Below are positions 1 to 12,215 of a stretch of 64,000 bases of DNA, piece after piece. Where the stretch lies: contig CADCXA010000003.1 in assembly GCA_902806565.1 (NCBI GenBank), positions 124,001-188,000 on the forward strand, given 5' to 3'. The translations under genes and the position numbers were made by a program. The first letter of the stretch is position 1, and every line of letters begins with the position of its first letter. The notes under the pieces are model-generated. The model was given only the letters and a program-made list of their open reading frames with translations. It ran no database searches and was not told the origin of the DNA. Origin of the DNA: Hypoxylon rubiginosum (lineage: Eukaryota; Ascomycota; Sordariomycetes; Xylariales; Hypoxylaceae).

Positions 1-980
1 CAACGAAACTCCCAAATACAATCCCGTTCACGGCGAGCTGCACATCCGCCTTCTCGAACACGATCAACGGTGCCTTACCACCGAGCTCCGCCGTGTATCT
101 CGCTAGGTTTCCACCTACGATCCCTCCAATTGCCCGCCCCGACGCCGTCCCTCCCGTTACATCTACCTTCCTCACTAGCGGATGCTGAACGAGCGCCTTG
201 CCAGTCGTGCCGCCATAACCAGGCAGAACATTAAACACGCCATCCGGCACGCCCGCCTCCTTCAGGATGGGGCCCAGCTGCAACGTCGTCAGCGGCGTCA
301 ACTCGCTCGGCTTCACGACGACGCTATTGCCGGCGGCGAGCGCGGGCGCGAGCTTCTTGACGGCGATGAGCAGCGGGTGGTTAAAGGGCGTGATCTGCAC
401 GACCACGCCGAGGGGCGCGCGCTGGAGGAAGTTGTGCAGCTTCCCCGTGGTCGGGAGGACGGGCAGCTCCTCGACGCGCAGGAGCGAGGCGTAGTACTTG
501 AACCAGCGGACGAGCGAGGGGACCTGCGCGTTCATCTCGCGGACCGCGCGGCCGGTCTGGCGCACCTCGAGCGGGATCATGGATGACAGGGCCTCCGTGA
601 GGAGGACGGCGCATTTGTCTAGGACATCTGCGCGGTGGTGGCGGGGAGACTTGGACCAGATACCGGATTTGAAGGTCTCGTGGGCCAGGGTAATTGTACG
701 TTCCACGTCTGCGGTAGAGGCTGCATGGCATCTAGAGAAGAGCGGATAGCGTGTTTAGCCAACTATCTGTAGAACACCATGACATTCCGGAGAGTTATTA
801 GTGCATGTGGTAGGTTTACTCACTGCGCAAAGATCTCTCCTGTTGCAGGGTCTTCCACTGGTATTCTACGGTCTTTGTTAACTGAGACATGTGATGCGCC
901 GAAGACGGATCATCAACTCACTGCTCTGCTTCGCCCGGCAGCTCTCTGCCAGCGACCCACATGGGATATGCATCCACCAT
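1..980 (-). CDS. Aldehyde dehydrogenase, 5' part only (cut by left window edge)
   Basis: NAD(P)-dependent aldehyde dehydrogenase of the salicylaldehyde/vanillin dehydrogenase-like branch, which oxidises an (aromatic) aldehyde to the acid; the substrate is inferred. Model: complement(<1..731, 824..865, 922..980), about 277 residues of the usual 480-500. The ATG at 980 opens a 59-nt exon. Exon 2 is only 42 nt and encodes the VEDPATGEIFAQ region. Introns are 56 and 92 nt with GTGAGT donors. Visible family features are ITPFNHPL (cofactor site), KPSE, the VTGGTASG strand-loop and ELGGKAP, whose Glu (about residue 249) is the general base. The catalytic Cys lies beyond the edge. Cytosolic, as there is no targeting signal. 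Confidence 0.9.
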
Positions 981-3900
981 TTCGAGGGGTTTTCTATCAA
1001 TTGGACGTTATGAGATGATCTTGGAATGCTTGAGATGGAGGAAGCGCCCTGGCGCCTAAGATACAGCCCCGGCCCCCCCTCAACCTAAGCGTCGGACTGT
1101 ATTTAAAGCTCCGCATTGGCTGCGAGCCCGTCGGAGTTGGCCGATCACTTGAATTATTCGTGATAACACATACGCTTAGCCGGCCTTCATTTGGCAACCT
1201 TAGGTCAGATGTCTAGAAGGTGAATTTAAAATGATGAAAATCCATTATGTTTATTCCGCTTTTAATCGCTCAGTATACACTGCTAGGTAGTGAATAGTGG
1301 ATGGCAAATAATGATGTTGACTGAGTGAAAATCTACTTCGTAAATTCGTAAATAGACGGTCGTTGGTGTGTGTCTAAAGCAGCGGGATTAGGATTGACCA
1401 CATTTTCTTGTATACCCCTTAACGTAGTGTTATAGCTTGGGCTGGTTATATCATGATGCGTGCCAAAAGAAAAAAGGGACATAGAAACGACGATCTTATG
1501 CAACAAGTTCTCACCCTAACGGTAGGTACTGAGAACCCAGGGCCATGGTCATGTATACCTTAGGTAGGTACTGGACAGGGCCGTTTATACTCGGATCTTA
1601 CCCAACCCCTTATGATCTGGAAGACTAGATCTCATTGACGCGAATTATTGGGGTTATTCTAAGAAGATGGGCTTCTTAATTAGCCTCTATATTCGTTGAG
1701 TTCATAATCATGGTAGGTATTAGTTAACCCGTAATATATCCCTTGCGAAGCTGACTATTGGAACAAATACACGCATCCTGTGTAAAATGAAGTAATAGTG
1801 ACTACCAATTTCTACAATGTGGTCATGTTCGAAGTCAGATATGCTTTGTTAATACTTCCAGAAGGCCGAATTTCCCAAAATCAACGACTACTAACAGAAT
1901 CCACATGCCTTCCTAACCTTAGATCCTGTCGTAATTACATTGCTGTTATAACATAAATCTCTCAGTGATATCTCCCAGGTAAACTCGTCCTGTCATAGCA
2001 AATTCCGTCCTCGGTGGCTCGATTGACTCCCAGATTTGTTGAATCTAAGCCAGGGATATGTACCCCAGATAACCCATCAGACAGCTTGAACCCAGTTAGT
2101 TCGGAATACTCGAACTCGCTGCTTACAGGAGCTGTCATTTCATTCGTCTTGGTTTTAGGTAGGTGAGCTCTAAGGGTTGCGGTAGATGTTCGTAACAAGG
2201 TATCTAGGTAGTCACACACGAAGCATATGTCGAACGGAGAATACCAGTTGCAGAATTTGTTCTCGTTATACTATTGGTTTAGTTAATGTATTATCCATGA
2301 ATAATATTTACTCCTACGTTACCTAAATTGCTGCTCTCATCCTTCATCACGGAGTTAGCTAATTACTCAAAGAAAAGGAGAAAAGAGGATTATTTCTTCT
2401 GCCTCTCACATCTATCGTCAGTCATCTTTAGTATCCAATGAGCAAGTCTAACCTATGTGGAGACCTGTGTTCAGGATCAACATCCGTGATGTAATGACCC
2501 GATAGGTTGGATTAACGCGGACGAACCATTAGGTTTTCGCGTAGGTTGACCGATGAAGGAATAGCTATCACTCCGTGCCTAGACTTTAGGGCCGCCTTTG
2601 CTCGACGTAAATCACGAGTAATCCTGATAGAATGTTCCAGGCTACTCTGGCCGTGCGGCCGCAAACCCATCAGTTCCCGAGGTATATAATAGCATCCATT
2701 GGCTAAGCCTTAGCCTAATTTCCGTACTAGTAGTATGGGAACGAAAAGATCGACCAAGACATTTCGAAGAGCTAGTTGTCTTGCTTGTCAGTCAACTAGA
2801 CCAATCGCAGTTAGGCTAGACATCCCAAGGGTTCGTAAGGGAGTTGTACGTAGCGTATTTCTCTACGTCTAGACCTGGAGTTGGGGTTCAAATAGGAGTG
2901 GGTAGGTATACGGAGAACCCATTCGTCCACCGGCTTACCAAGTGCGCTTGCTACGATACTTACATATAAAGATACTATGTAGAGGACGAGGTTTCCGCAA
3001 TTGGTAAACAATTACCGACGCTTCTGCGCTTTCAGGGAATGCCAAGACACCGGGGCCACAAGACTCGGGTTCGGATTCGAAGCCGGTGCATTCTTAGCGT
3101 CGTAGGATCTTCTTAGTTCTCGAGTGTTGGAGTCCCATCTCCAGAAGATCGACCCGGGAAACCGGAGATCGCTATCAGTTGAGATAACATACTCTTTGAC
3201 CTCGTGCTCACTAATGGCTGTTTGTATTTTTCGTATTTCATACATTTCACCGCAGAAAAATTCGCAGTACTCCGCGGGGTATTCAGATACTGTGACAGCA
3301 ATCTTTACCTTGGGTTATTAAGTTGCTAGATGTCTCTCTAGAGTCTAGCCACTGTACCTGCATAACTAAATAGGCCTGTGAAAGACCGCCAAGTTGGTTT
3401 CCACGTGGTGCCCTGGCTAGCAAAATTTTGGACAAACGTGACTTACCGTACAGATAGATGCGTCAACCTACGGTGTAGACTACCTACTTGGTAGTATTGT
3501 CGCCTCTTCTTACCTCATAACGTCGTAGTGGATTCCCATGGAGAATTAATAGATCTTGGTTACTGTGGGGATTATATCCCCTTGTTTCGATACGGTCCGT
3601 GGGTATACGTAGGGGGTAGAAACTACATCCCTACCGACCAGCTGGCAGATCAGGTAAGGTATACATTCTTTCACCACAGGCCGTGCAGCCGTGGCACGGA
3701 CGAACCGAACATGACCCTGGCGTCCTGGCGTCCCAATCGAGAGAGAAACGAAGCCAAGCAGGGCTGATCCTGGAGATCTAGGAGGTAAACCTGTTATCCG
3801 AAGCAAACTAGCGAGCCGCATTGACTGGCGCAGATGAGAAATTCACGAACCTCCATGCATAGTAGCGAATTATAGTCCGGCTCTAGAGCTTCCTGTCTAA

Positions 3901-4191
3901 TGAAATTTATCATAGCGCTTGCATATTCCATAACACGACCGAGAGATCCACACGGGCTAGCACCCGGGGCTACGAAGACAGTCTATTCCATAAATATCTT
4001 CTGCCCGGCTGCCATTTAGCGAAGACGTCCGAGTCTTATTTCGAACCCTTGTCTCTTGATAGGGCATTCATTCGTTTTTCTTTAATGTTATATCAAGGAC
4101 ACACGCAAGTTTAAAAAACCACCGTATACACACTAGACAGAACGAGATCCCTCGTTTATACGTAAATGGTGACATCTCTTCAGTGATTACC
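981..4191. other. Gene-poor interval, 3.2 kb
   Basis: Short open frames occur on both strands (for example around 1962-2219, 2811-3321 and 3528-3821). None has a recognisable domain, consistent splice signals or extended coding character. The sequence is AT-rich with scattered TAGGTAGGTACC-like motifs. I see no intact transposase or reverse transcriptase. It includes the promoter of the ankyrin gene at its right end. Confidence 0.5.
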
Positions 4192-7100
4192 ATGGGTCCC
4201 TCTATCGAGTCAGTAGTGAGCGTGTGCCACAAGGCCACAGTTCTCGGAAACAAGATATCCATCCACATGCTCGAGTATGTGGGCACCGTCGAGAAACATG
4301 GCCAGCAATTCGATGAGTTGGCGCACGACTTCCTGGAGACGTGTCGCATCATGTGGTCTCTCGAGGCCGGCTTGACCGAGTGCTCCAGAAGCAACCAGAG
4401 GTTCCCGCCGGAGATGATTATCGAGCTCGACAGGAAGTTTAGGGCCGCCAACACCGATTTCCAGCTGCTCGACCATATGCTCAGCCGCCTCCTCGAATAT
4501 GAGAAGAAGGGTACGATGGGAAAGATCCAAAAGGGCTGGCGCAAGATGTTCGCCGATAACGACGTCGACAAGATGAGGGACAACTTGTTGAGGACCCGAG
4601 AGGCCTTAAGAATGAGTGCACTTGTTTTCCAATGGTCCCTAGGAGACGCCAAGATCGACGAGTCAGTCGGTATTGGCTACACAGGCCTAGCTGCCGCGCT
4701 CGAACGCATGTCCAGAGGAAAAACGGTCACGGGCGTCACGAGGCTAAAGTCTCTAAGCAACCAGACCGTCACCCATCAAGTAGACGAAGTTTCGCCCGTC
4801 TGGCCGCTAGCTCCTCCCCCGGCACCGCACACGCACAGCAAAGGGTCCGTGACGGACCATTCCTCTCTCAGGACCCGTGAGGACAGCCACCACCACGCCC
4901 TTCCACAGCTTCCCGAGATACAGCGCGAACCCTCTATATCCAACTACACGATTGGAAGTAGGACGTCCTCCCGGGGCGCCCGAGATCGTGTCATGTCCAC
5001 AGTGGACACCATCGATCGCTCTATCGCACATAGCACGGTGGCCTCGCACGGTATCACCGAGGTAGATACGCTAGTCGAGGAGATGGACTCGTTTGAGCCG
5101 TACAAGGTCGTCCGCCTGAAAGCCGACCCTCTCGCGATGCCCCGCTGGACTCCGCGAAACACGGTCGGAGCCGATGCGCCCACCTTGAGAGAGGCGCTGC
5201 TGTCTGCCGTAGAGTCGGGGAACCACAAACTGGCTGAACAATTACTGGACCGAGGTGTCTCTCCCGACCGGGGTCCCGACGCGCACGTTCTGAACCAAGC
5301 CATTTTGCGCCATGATGCAGAAACTGTTCGAATTCTCTTGCTCTTCGGGGCTGATCCGAACGCCCCTGACAACCACAATATGACACCCTTATACTTGGCA
5401 GTTGAGGAATCATTCAGAGATGCTGTTACCATGCTTGTAAAGTAAGTGGAATCTAATGAAACTCCCTTGTGCGAAGAAAAGGGGGATAAATGGCTAATCT
5501 GTGGAACTAGGTATGGCGCGGATACCAACCTCTCCGCCGGGCCGGATTCGGAGACGCCATTCGCAACGTCTGTCGTCCAAGACAAGTTTGACCTTGCCCG
5601 GATCATCCTCACGTACGGCGGCGACATCAACCATGTCATGGCAAATGGCGATACCCCATTGATGGCGGCGATTATCAAGAAGAGGACCAAGAGGACCATC
5701 GATATGCTCCTCGAGTACGGTTCCGACGCCAACGTAAAAAATCGTGAAGGACATACCCCCCTTTTCGAAGCTATTCTATCCGGCCGCGTCGAGATCGTTA
5801 CCAGTCTATTAGATCACGGCGCCAACCCGAACCTTCCTGGACCGAAACATATGGTATGTGTGAAGAATGATCTATAGTCCATCTCTAAGCCTAAATTTCG
5901 TATGAATACTAACAATTTAACAGTGAGTAATTCTGATATTCGTTACTGAGCCGTTTTATAAGGAGGCAGCGGCGAAAAAGGAGATCGCCGGAGTTGGACA
6001 TGATTTCACAGCGAATTAGGTCAAGAAGACAACTAACACATGTCATACGTAGGCTTTGGCCAGCAGCAGGTTTACCTCGCATCCTCGAAGTACTTCTCAC
6101 ACGGGGCGCCGACCCGAAGAAAGCCCCCGGCGTTATGGAATTGGCGACGTCTATCAACCACATAGAGTCTGTCCGCGTACTCCTCAAGGCCGGAGTAGAT
6201 CCCAACTCCAAGAAGGATGGCATCTACACGCCGCTCTGTTCGTCCATCCGCGATAACCGCACCGACATATTCGAGCTACTACTCGCCAACGGCGCAGGTA
6301 AGCCTCCACCATATCCCCTTCGCGTCAAAAAGCCCGCCTGTGCACGGCTTCTCGCAGTACACAAAAACGTGACTAACTCGTGCCTTGAACGCAATGATTA
6401 GACCCCAACGTTCCCAGCGCCGAATATCCTACGTTCAAATGCGTGACGCACTACCGAACGCAGTACCTCGCACCTCTCGTGGCTGCGGGCGCAGATCTCA
6501 ACTCGCCCAAAGGCATCCTAGAAACTGCCGTTCAGTGCAAGAACGTCGAGGCTCTGTACTGGTTACTTGACAACGGGAAAGTCTCTCCCAACGACAAGAC
6601 CCCGAAGACTGGTGCTACGCCCCTGACTACAGCCATTCGGGAGAACCGTGCCGACCTGGTGGTAAGATACGCCCCCGCCCCCTCGCTAATGCTTGGATAG
6701 TAAATAATCGCTAATGACCTTTGGTTACGTTTAACAGGACCTTCTCCTGTCTCGCGGCGCCGATCCCAACGTCAGAGGAGAGAACTGGCCGGTATGCATG
6801 GCGGTGCGGCAACCTCTGATTCTAAAGCGCTTACTACCAGCCCTAGCAGAGCCGCGTGCATTCAAGGGTGTGATGGAGATGGCTGTCGTGGCGAATCAGC
6901 TAGAGAGCATTAAGCTGCTCCTCAAGGCAGGCGTCAGCGTCGAGGACCGCAACGGCGGCGTCTTCTCGCCGCTGACGACAGCTATCCGCGAAGAGCACAA
7001 GGAGATTGTCCGCTATCTATTGGTAAGGTCCCCTTGCTTTGTGAAGGAGCACCACCTGGTCTACCTAAGTACTTTTACTGATTGAATTATCCACGTCGAA

Positions 7101-7427
7101 CAGGAGGAAGCTGGTGCCGACGTCAACGCGCCTGGTGAGCATTTGCCCATCGTGAAGGCACTGCGACGAATGCACGGAGCCGACACCGAGATCATTGAGA
7201 TGCTCGTAAAACACGGCGCAGATCCGAACAAGATATACCGGGGCCATAGCGCCTACATCCAAGCGATCGAGAACGGCGACGCAGACGTGTTGAAGATTCT
7301 AGTCGATAAGTGCGGTGTCGATTTCAACGCCCGGGACGACACCGGGATGACAGTAGTCGAGATCGCCACCAACCGGGGATGGGCTGAGGGACGCCAAATA
7401 CTATCATCCGGGAAGTCGGTGGCGTAG
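4192..7427 (+). CDS. Ankyrin-repeat protein with NLR-like fungal N-terminal domain
   Basis: A 901-residue protein. Residues 1 to about 190 form a helical domain resembling the fungal N-terminal domains of STAND/NLR-type proteins. A low-complexity Ser/Thr/His/Pro-rich linker follows to about 320, and ankyrin repeats continue to the C-terminus (recurring GADPN and TPLxxAI motifs). Exons: 4192..5441, 5511..5852, 6053..6297, 6402..6661, 6738..7022, 7104..7427, total 2706 nt with every phase matching. The ATG at 4192 is the first in frame; the open frame extends 9 nt further only through a GTG. The gap between exons 2 and 3 is a stwintron. No NACHT or NB-ARC ATPase core is visible, so this is not a full NLR. 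Possible roles are protein-protein scaffolding or non-self recognition; function is inferred from architecture only. Confidence 0.88.
5853..6052 (+). other. Stwintron (intron nested in the donor of another intron)
   Basis: An internal intron, 5854..5923 (70 nt: donor GTATGT, branch CTAAC, acceptor ACAG), sits after the first G of an outer donor. Its excision joins G5853 to TGAGT at 5924 and creates a canonical GTGAGT donor. The outer intron then ends with branch CTAAC near 6032 and acceptor GTAG at 6052. Only this two-step excision joins phase 2 of exon 2 (..HM) to exon 3 (LWPA..) without a stop. A single 5854..5923 intron leads straight into TGA. Confidence 0.85.
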
Positions 7428-7775
7428 GACAACGAGAGCCGTGACAGGCGTTGGTTTATTCCCTTTGTTAATTTACCCCTTCTATTTTCTATACCCATCA
7501 TTTCCAATTAGGGTGGTCATGGGTCGGTATATGAAGAAAAAACGGTCCACCTTGATGAATTCATTCTGATTCAACTTCGTAAGTATATATTAATAGATGG
7601 GTTGTTAGATAGGTACCTAGGTCGTATAATGATGGAATGTTTCCCTCTGCTGTTCATCTCATCAAATCCCAAAGTAGTCCAATGTGACCAAAGCTAAGAT
7701 GCTGTGTCGTGGTTGTTTTACCTCACCATAGTACTCAAGAATCTGGTATTCAATTAGGCAATTTCTGATCTCGCG
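7428..7775. other. Intergenic, convergent 3' ends
   Basis: 348 bp between the convergent ankyrin and NmrA-like genes; AT-rich, presumably both 3' UTRs. Nothing else seen. Confidence 0.6.
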
Positions 7776-8699
7776 TCATACTAACGGGTTTTGCTGTAAA
7801 AACTGGACCAAAGTTGTAGTCTGCAATCCAAGCTTCTCGTTGTCAAGCGTCTTCAAAGCCCACGTTCCGTCGACAGTATAAAGTTGGTAGAACCAACCAA
7901 TATACGACCAGAAATTTCTTCGGGACCCCTCACGTCTTGCTTGCGTTGCCCGTTCCCTCAGCTCTTCTACGGTTCCCATGATTTCCATATCTACTCTGCG
8001 GTTTCTGACCTGTTCGTACACGACAGCAATTTCTCTCAGTGTGTTGACGCCGGAACAGAGACGCCAGAATCCTCCCTGACTTGCATCATCGCGTTGCACG
8101 ATCTCGGCGGCGAACTCGGCTGCATCCCGTTCGGTAGTCCAGTGCCATGGCTCGTTACCTGAACCCCAGATCTCGAGCCGCTTGTGCTCTGGGTCCCAGC
8201 ATCCGTGGTTTTTAGGGGAGAAGTCGCCATGACCAGGTACGGCAAAAAAGACTTCGGCAAAGACGCCGCTTAAGATGTAAATAGGCCGGATCTCGGAAGT
8301 CAAGTCGACATGGTTGTGGAACGCGATGAACGGATCGTAACTCTCCTGCTGGCCGAGTTTCAATGCCGTCCAGTCGTAACTCCAACAGGCAGCCACGAAT
8401 CGCTTCACGCCCGCTCGCTCGGCCGCGTGTAAAAGAAGAAGCTGGCCTTCGAGGGTAAGCTCCGGTCTTCCGCTGTAAGCATTGACAACCGCATCGACAC
8501 CGGCGCAGCCACGGTCTAGCGAAGCTATATCATCGTAGCCACTGCTTTGCACAACGCTTTCGAGGCGAGATAGTATCTCGGGGGAGAGCTTGTCAGAAGC
8601 ATTTCGAGCTAGGGCTCGGACTTGGTGGCCTCTAGCTAGGAGACTGTTAATAACAAGGCGACCGATGTTGCCGGTAGCACCAGTGACAAGAACCAACAT
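7776..8699 (-). CDS. NmrA/epimerase-like NAD(P)-binding oxidoreductase
   Basis: Single-exon, 307-residue atypical short-chain dehydrogenase. It opens directly with a Rossmann fold: VLVTGATGNIG (GxxGxxG, residues 3-13), then LLARGHQVRALAR, in which the basic residues after beta-2 are compatible with NADP(H). The body resembles isoflavone-reductase/NmrA-like proteins (DAVVNAYSG, GVKRFVAACWSYD, FAEVFF). The C-terminal half is a substrate domain without a recognised specificity. NmrA-like proteins are either small-molecule reductases or redox-sensing regulators, and the sequence does not decide between them. It is probably cytosolic. It points away from the peroxiredoxin gene, so the two do not share a short promoter. 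Confidence 0.85.
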   Translation of the reverse strand: MLVLVTGATGNIGRLVINSLLARGHQVRALARNASDKLSPEILSRLESVVQSSGYDDIASLDRGCAGVDAVVNAYSGRPELTLEGQLLLLHAAERAGVKRFVAACWSYDWTALKLGQQESYDPFIAFHNHVDLTSEIRPIYILSGVFAEVFFAVPGHGDFSPKNHGCWDPEHKRLEIWGSGNEPWHWTTERDAAEFAAEIVQRDDASQGGFWRLCSGVNTLREIAVVYEQVRNRRVDMEIMGTVEELRERATQARREGSRRNFWSYIGWFYQLYTVDGTWALKTLDNEKLGLQTTTLVQFLQQNPLV

Positions 8700-10034
8700 A
8701 ATAACAAGTCAGACCAGCGATGCCGCCCAGCAAGAGAGTATTAGGACGATGCCTAGGACGTGGGGTAGGCCATCAATTTATTTGTATCAACCGCGATCGA
8801 TCATCTTCTAAGACAGGTGTCGGGCGTCGGTGCTTCGGCACGGGGTAATAAAGAAATACAATGTCCGACATCTTCGCATCGCCTCGGCCGAAGATCCACC
8901 TCGATTAGGCGTGGACTTGTCCAGCGAATTGGTAAAGGAGGCTGTAAATGCGGTTGTCGATGTCATACATGCAGATGTACGGAATAGATGTCAGTACTAT
9001 GTAAATAAGTCCGGCATAACGTGTATGTCCACACGTACTGTACCCGTACTGTATTAGGTACCTACCTGGTATTGTACGATCTGATAACAACCCCCATGCC
9101 GAACTATTTCCTACCCATGACTCATGAGCTCAAGCTATTCGCTGTCATCATTCTTGGTTTGGCGTAAAATGTGGAAAAGTTATGAGAAGATACATATGAA
9201 GCAGGGTGATTGAAATTTTGGGTACTCTCCGAAGTCGGAGAATCTCGTTGAATTGCAGAATTTCGAGGTCGATGAAAGAATTAGTCTCGAATAAAACGTG
9301 ATATTGGTCCCTGTTAATTAGCATAAGGCGCGTCCGCCCCACTATGTAGGTACTTAGACAGGGGACCCTAACTTAGGTACGTGTGAATTTGTGAATTTGA
9401 GCCTCTGTAAGATTCCGTCCTTTCCTCTTAGAGAATCCCCCTACGTCGGCTCCTGCGAGATGCAGCCCAGAAGCGTAGTGTAACAGAATGAACACCATTT
9501 ATTGGCCAATTATTACGGATTGCATTATCAAAAGTGGTGATGCTCTAGATCTTGCAGAAGGAAAGTTGTAGAAAGAGCAGACGCGATCCGATGGGACATG
9601 CGATAATCACGCGATATCTACCATAATACCTGTAAACCCCCTTAGATCCCCTAGGTAGGCTGGTAGGTACCTCTAAGTTAGGATTAGTGAAGAAGAGGAT
9701 AGGTACTGTTATAAACGACAGGGAAGTTGCCTGTGGAGACTAAGGTACGCACCCACCCCACGGAATATGGACCGTGAACCGTGGCTGCCAGGTGCCATGT
9801 TGCGTGGGACCCCCCGTCGTTTGCTTCTAGAAAGAAAAGATAACGCGAGGCCTTCTCTTACCCTTTGGTTTCACCTTTTTCTCTTCCTCTTCACTCAAGA
9901 CCCAAGTTTGAGGGATTGCGTTTAACTTGTCTACCATCCATCACAAGAAACATCTCCCACGACTTGGATTCATAATACATCCAACCGTATACGCGACAGG
10001 ACAGTACCACTTCAAACCAAAACCCATCGTAATC
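8700..10034. other. Divergent intergenic region
   Basis: 1.3 kb between the divergent NmrA-like and peroxiredoxin genes, holding both promoters. A TAGGTAGG...GGTAGGTACC cluster lies near 9650-9672, and a pyrimidine-rich stretch (TCTTACCCTTTGG.. to about 9900) precedes the peroxiredoxin start, as is common in strongly expressed fungal genes. No convincing gene. Confidence 0.5.
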
Positions 10035-10838
10035 ATGTCGACTGCTTTCGTCCAGCGTCCGGCTCCGGCCTTCACTGCCACCACCGTCTTCCCTGGTGGC
10101 GAGTTCAAGGACATCTCCCTGAAGGACTATGAGGGCCAGTGGTATGTATTGTGTTGTAGCTGTAGCTCGTCTCTGTTTCTGTCAATATTATTCGCCTGTC
10201 GTACATTTCCTATCCTCCCTCTCCTGACATTGCGTGGACACACGATGCATTTGGTCCCTGGCTAATTACTCGTCCTCGCAAATAGGGTTATCCTCCTCTT
10301 CTACCCTCTCGACTTCACCTTCGTCTGCCCCACCGAGATCATCCAGTACAACGATGCCCTGCCTCGCTTCCAGGCCATCAACACCACTGTTCTCGGCGTT
10401 TCGACCGACTCTCACTTCTCCCACCTGGCCTGGACTGAGAGACCGCGCAAGCAGGGTGGCTTGGGCTCCGACCTGCAGCTACCGCTTGTGGCCGACAAGT
10501 CGCACAAGATCTCCCGCAGCTATGGCGTTCTAATCGAGGACGAGGGCATCGCTCTTCGTGGCCTGTTCATCATCGATCCCAAGGGTATACTACGACAGAT
10601 CACCGTCAACGACCTGCCTGTCGGTCGCAACGTCGAGGAGACCATCCGCCTCGTTCAGGCCTTCCAGTTCACCGACGAGCATGGCGAGGTCTGTCCCGCC
10701 GGCTGGCAGAATGGCAGCAAGGGAATGAAGGCTGATCCCAAGGGAAGTCTCGAGTACTTCGCTGCCAACGGGGACGCGGTCGAGAATGGTCACGCTAACG
10801 GCAACGGCGAGTCTAAGAAGCGAGCCAGAGTGGAGTAA
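10035..10838 (+). CDS. tsa1: Typical 2-Cys peroxiredoxin (TSA1/PrxA type)
   Basis: Thioredoxin-dependent peroxidase reducing hydrogen peroxide and alkyl hydroperoxides. Exons 10035..10141 and 10286..10838 give 219 residues. The peroxidatic Cys is C50 in FTFVCPTE and the resolving Cys is C172 in EVCPAGW. GGLG (93-96) and YF (193-194) are both present; this pair marks eukaryotic Prx that are sensitive to overoxidation. The conserved W-split intron (144 nt) has donor GTATGT. After the usual end there is an extra tail of about 24 residues, rich in Asn and Gly and ending SKKRARVE, which looks like a short nuclear-localisation signal (inference). The start ATG is the only one in frame with the family N-terminus. 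Confidence 0.95.
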
Positions 10839-12215
10839 GATCAAGAAGATCGTCGGCGGAGAACTTGGGGAGACGTTAGACAGACCATCGGCATGGATGG
10901 TACAAACGTCTAAAATTCTAGAGTGTGTACATTAGCTTCATACACCGCGGGCTCTGGTGATGCCTTAATAATAGACAGTGATATCGACAAGACATGTCGT
11001 CTGCGAGAAACTTGGAGCTTATGTTGTCTTGGAAGTGCAGCGGGCTTCGTTTCTCCGAAAACTCCAATTCCCCAATTTCTCGGAAAATTCCATTCCAATC
11101 GTATTGCTGCCGAGTACGCTCCCTTCAAGCATATTCCCTTGAGAGCTTAGCCTTTGTCACCCAACCTCAATCGACATAATACAGCGGTTTAGCAAAACTA
11201 TACGGATGCTAGAGCGGAATCGACACTCGTAGACACATCCAATCTAGGCCATAACCAAAGAATACATGTAGACTTTGGAGTAGTCCAAGGATGACCGATC
11301 GTTAGGGAAAACCTCATCATGAGATTACGATGCGGGGAAGCAGATGTCGTTGGGGTACCTGCAAAAGCCACCCTACTTCCTCCTACTTGTAGTCTGAGAA
11401 TAAGGTAAGGGTAACATGACGCAGACATATTAGACTAGGTAGTCTCATTTAAATTAGTACAGTGTCGGCTCGGTTTAGGAAAATCATGATATTAAACAGT
11501 CAGCTCTCTTTCAACTAACTCGACTCGGCAGTCAGCTAATACAACTCTGATAGATCAAGGAGAGACGCGACCAGCCACACAGCTGAAAGGCACCCAAGAT
11601 CATTCAACATGTCAGTTGTTGAGTTGCACCACTTCACCAATTGCAACGCTATCATCTTAACATCAGGAGAAAAAGGCTGTATATAGATTCGAGTCAGCTA
11701 CTTTACTGCCGCAGAATCCCCCCTCATCATTTTACCGCAATTATCGTCCTCGTCGCTTTCTCATGTCTTGTGTCGTCGCCTTGGACTATCACGGTGAACC
11801 ATGACAATCTTAAATGCAATACCAGCCGAACTCTTTTTGGGGCATGGGAGGTACCTAGTTATCGATCTCATACTCTTCGGCTGTTGCTGTTTTAGATTGG
11901 GGTTGAAATTTGGCTAGGATGGCCTTCGAATGATATGATATGCAGGTACTAAGGAAGAACCGGCCATCGTGGCCAGTGGTTTCATGGTCGCACAGATGAA
12001 GGTACCTCTGAAAGTTGCATGATTCCTTAAAGGATTGAAGGGAACTGCGTAGGCCGTATCAAAGGGATTGGCTTCTCGATATTATTCGAAGTCGACCACT
12101 ACCCCTTTCTGACCGCTGCCCTCTATTTCTCTACATTATTGAATTTCTCCTCCTTTTTTGACCACTTTAGCCTCCCTATAGGTATGTAGGCACGTACCTA
12201 CCTAATGCACCCATC
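10839..12215. other. Intergenic, no gene seen
   Basis: 1.4 kb between two plus-strand genes: the peroxiredoxin 3' UTR, then AT-rich sequence with short open frames (for example 11198-11428 minus, 11641-11895 plus) lacking domains or splice support. GTAGGCACGTACCTACC sits just upstream of the next start. Confidence 0.5.

Noticed and set aside
182..749. Plus-strand open frames up to 134 aa and a 116-aa minus-strand frame
   Set aside because: They overlap the aldehyde dehydrogenase exon in other frames. Only the frame reading ITPFNHPL...ELGGKAP shows a protein family; the rest are GC-rich shadows.
3012..3321. Overlapping open frames on both strands in the left gene-poor interval
   Set aside because: Mutually overlapping, no family resemblance; possibly remnants of an old element but nothing identifiable.
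5854..5923. A simple single intron after exon 2 of the ankyrin gene
   Set aside because: All three frames after 5923 reach a stop within about 25 nt, and the phase does not match exon 3. The nested model solves both problems.
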